A stretch of 5,373 nucleotides of DNA from DYRB01 sp041307765 (lineage in GTDB: Bacteria; Pseudomonadota; Gammaproteobacteria; Chromatiales; Chromatiaceae), in assembly GCA_041307765.1 (NCBI GenBank), contig JBFZCW010000131.1, forward strand, positions 1-5,373. Direction: 5' to 3'. The notes under the pieces are model-generated. The model did not search any database and was not told where the DNA came from. It worked only from the letters and a program-made list of their open reading frames with translations. A program made the translations under genes and the position numbers. This document shows positions 5,305 through 5,373 of the stretch, piece after piece. The stretch's first letter is position 1; each line of letters starts with the position of its first letter.

Positions 5305-5373
5305 ATGCCCCAGTATCGCTCCCGTACCACCACCCATGGCCGCAACATGGCAGGCGCCCGCGCCCTTTGGCGG
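5305..5373 (+). CDS. ilvD: Dihydroxy-acid dehydratase, N-terminal 23 residues
   Basis: The visible start reads [20 protein letters not shown] and then LWR before the window ends. This is nearly identical to the N-terminus I recall for E. coli IlvD ([20 protein letters not shown], then LWR), including the [14 protein letters not shown] stretch typical of IlvD. The enzyme is an iron-sulphur dehydratase that converts 2,3-dihydroxyisovalerate and 2,3-dihydroxy-3-methylvalerate to the 2-keto acids of valine and isoleucine synthesis in the cytoplasm. The family is usually about 560-620 residues, so more than 95 percent lies beyond the edge. The ATG is supported by GAGG (5296-5299), five bases upstream. 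Related dehydratases of the sugar-acid type (Edd) start differently, so I prefer IlvD despite the short stretch. Confidence 0.9.
   Translation, partial: [23 protein letters not shown]

Overview
The window looks like GC-rich gammaproteobacterial chromosome. This rests on an 801-residue GyrB carrying the roughly 165-residue insert of Gram-negative gyrases, and on the convergent block gmhB-plsC / gyrB. From memory, that block matches the origin-proximal order in Pseudomonas aeruginosa (gyrB, then lptA/plsC, then gmhB on the other strand). I cannot name the genus; a Pseudomonas- or Chromatiales-like lineage is a guess.

Layout. Positions 1-360 (+) are the end of a heptose-bisphosphate phosphatase gene (gmhB, LPS core precursor). 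It is followed after 12 bases by a complete acyltransferase gene, plsC (373-1101, +), and the pair reads as an envelope operon. An 87-base gap separates plsC from the tail of gyrB, which runs the opposite way (1189-3594, -). Upstream of gyrB lie about 630 bases with no credible gene (3595-4224). They hold a consensus TATAAT box on the gyrB strand, a parS-like centromere palindrome directly after it, a DnaA-box-like 9-mer overlapping the -10, and several inverted repeats. Next is a small gene for a secreted protein with two copies of a four-cysteine module (4225-4803, -). A further 500-base gap has a nested inverted repeat and leads to the first 23 codons of ilvD (5305 onward, +).

How it fits together. 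gmhB and plsC serve the outer membrane and phospholipid supply, gyrB maintains supercoiling, and ilvD belongs to branched-chain amino acid synthesis. The parS-like site suggests that the gyrB promoter region doubles as a ParB loading site for chromosome segregation, and so that the window is close to oriC. The usual recF-dnaN-dnaA genes are not upstream of gyrB. Instead there are non-coding DNA, the cysteine-module gene and ilvD, which suggests a rearrangement at this side of gyrB.

Most worth checking are the parS / gyrB promoter overlap and the duplicated C-x8-C-x12-C-x8-C secreted protein, whose gene carries two long homopolymer tracts. I found no mobile element, CRISPR array, tRNA or rRNA.
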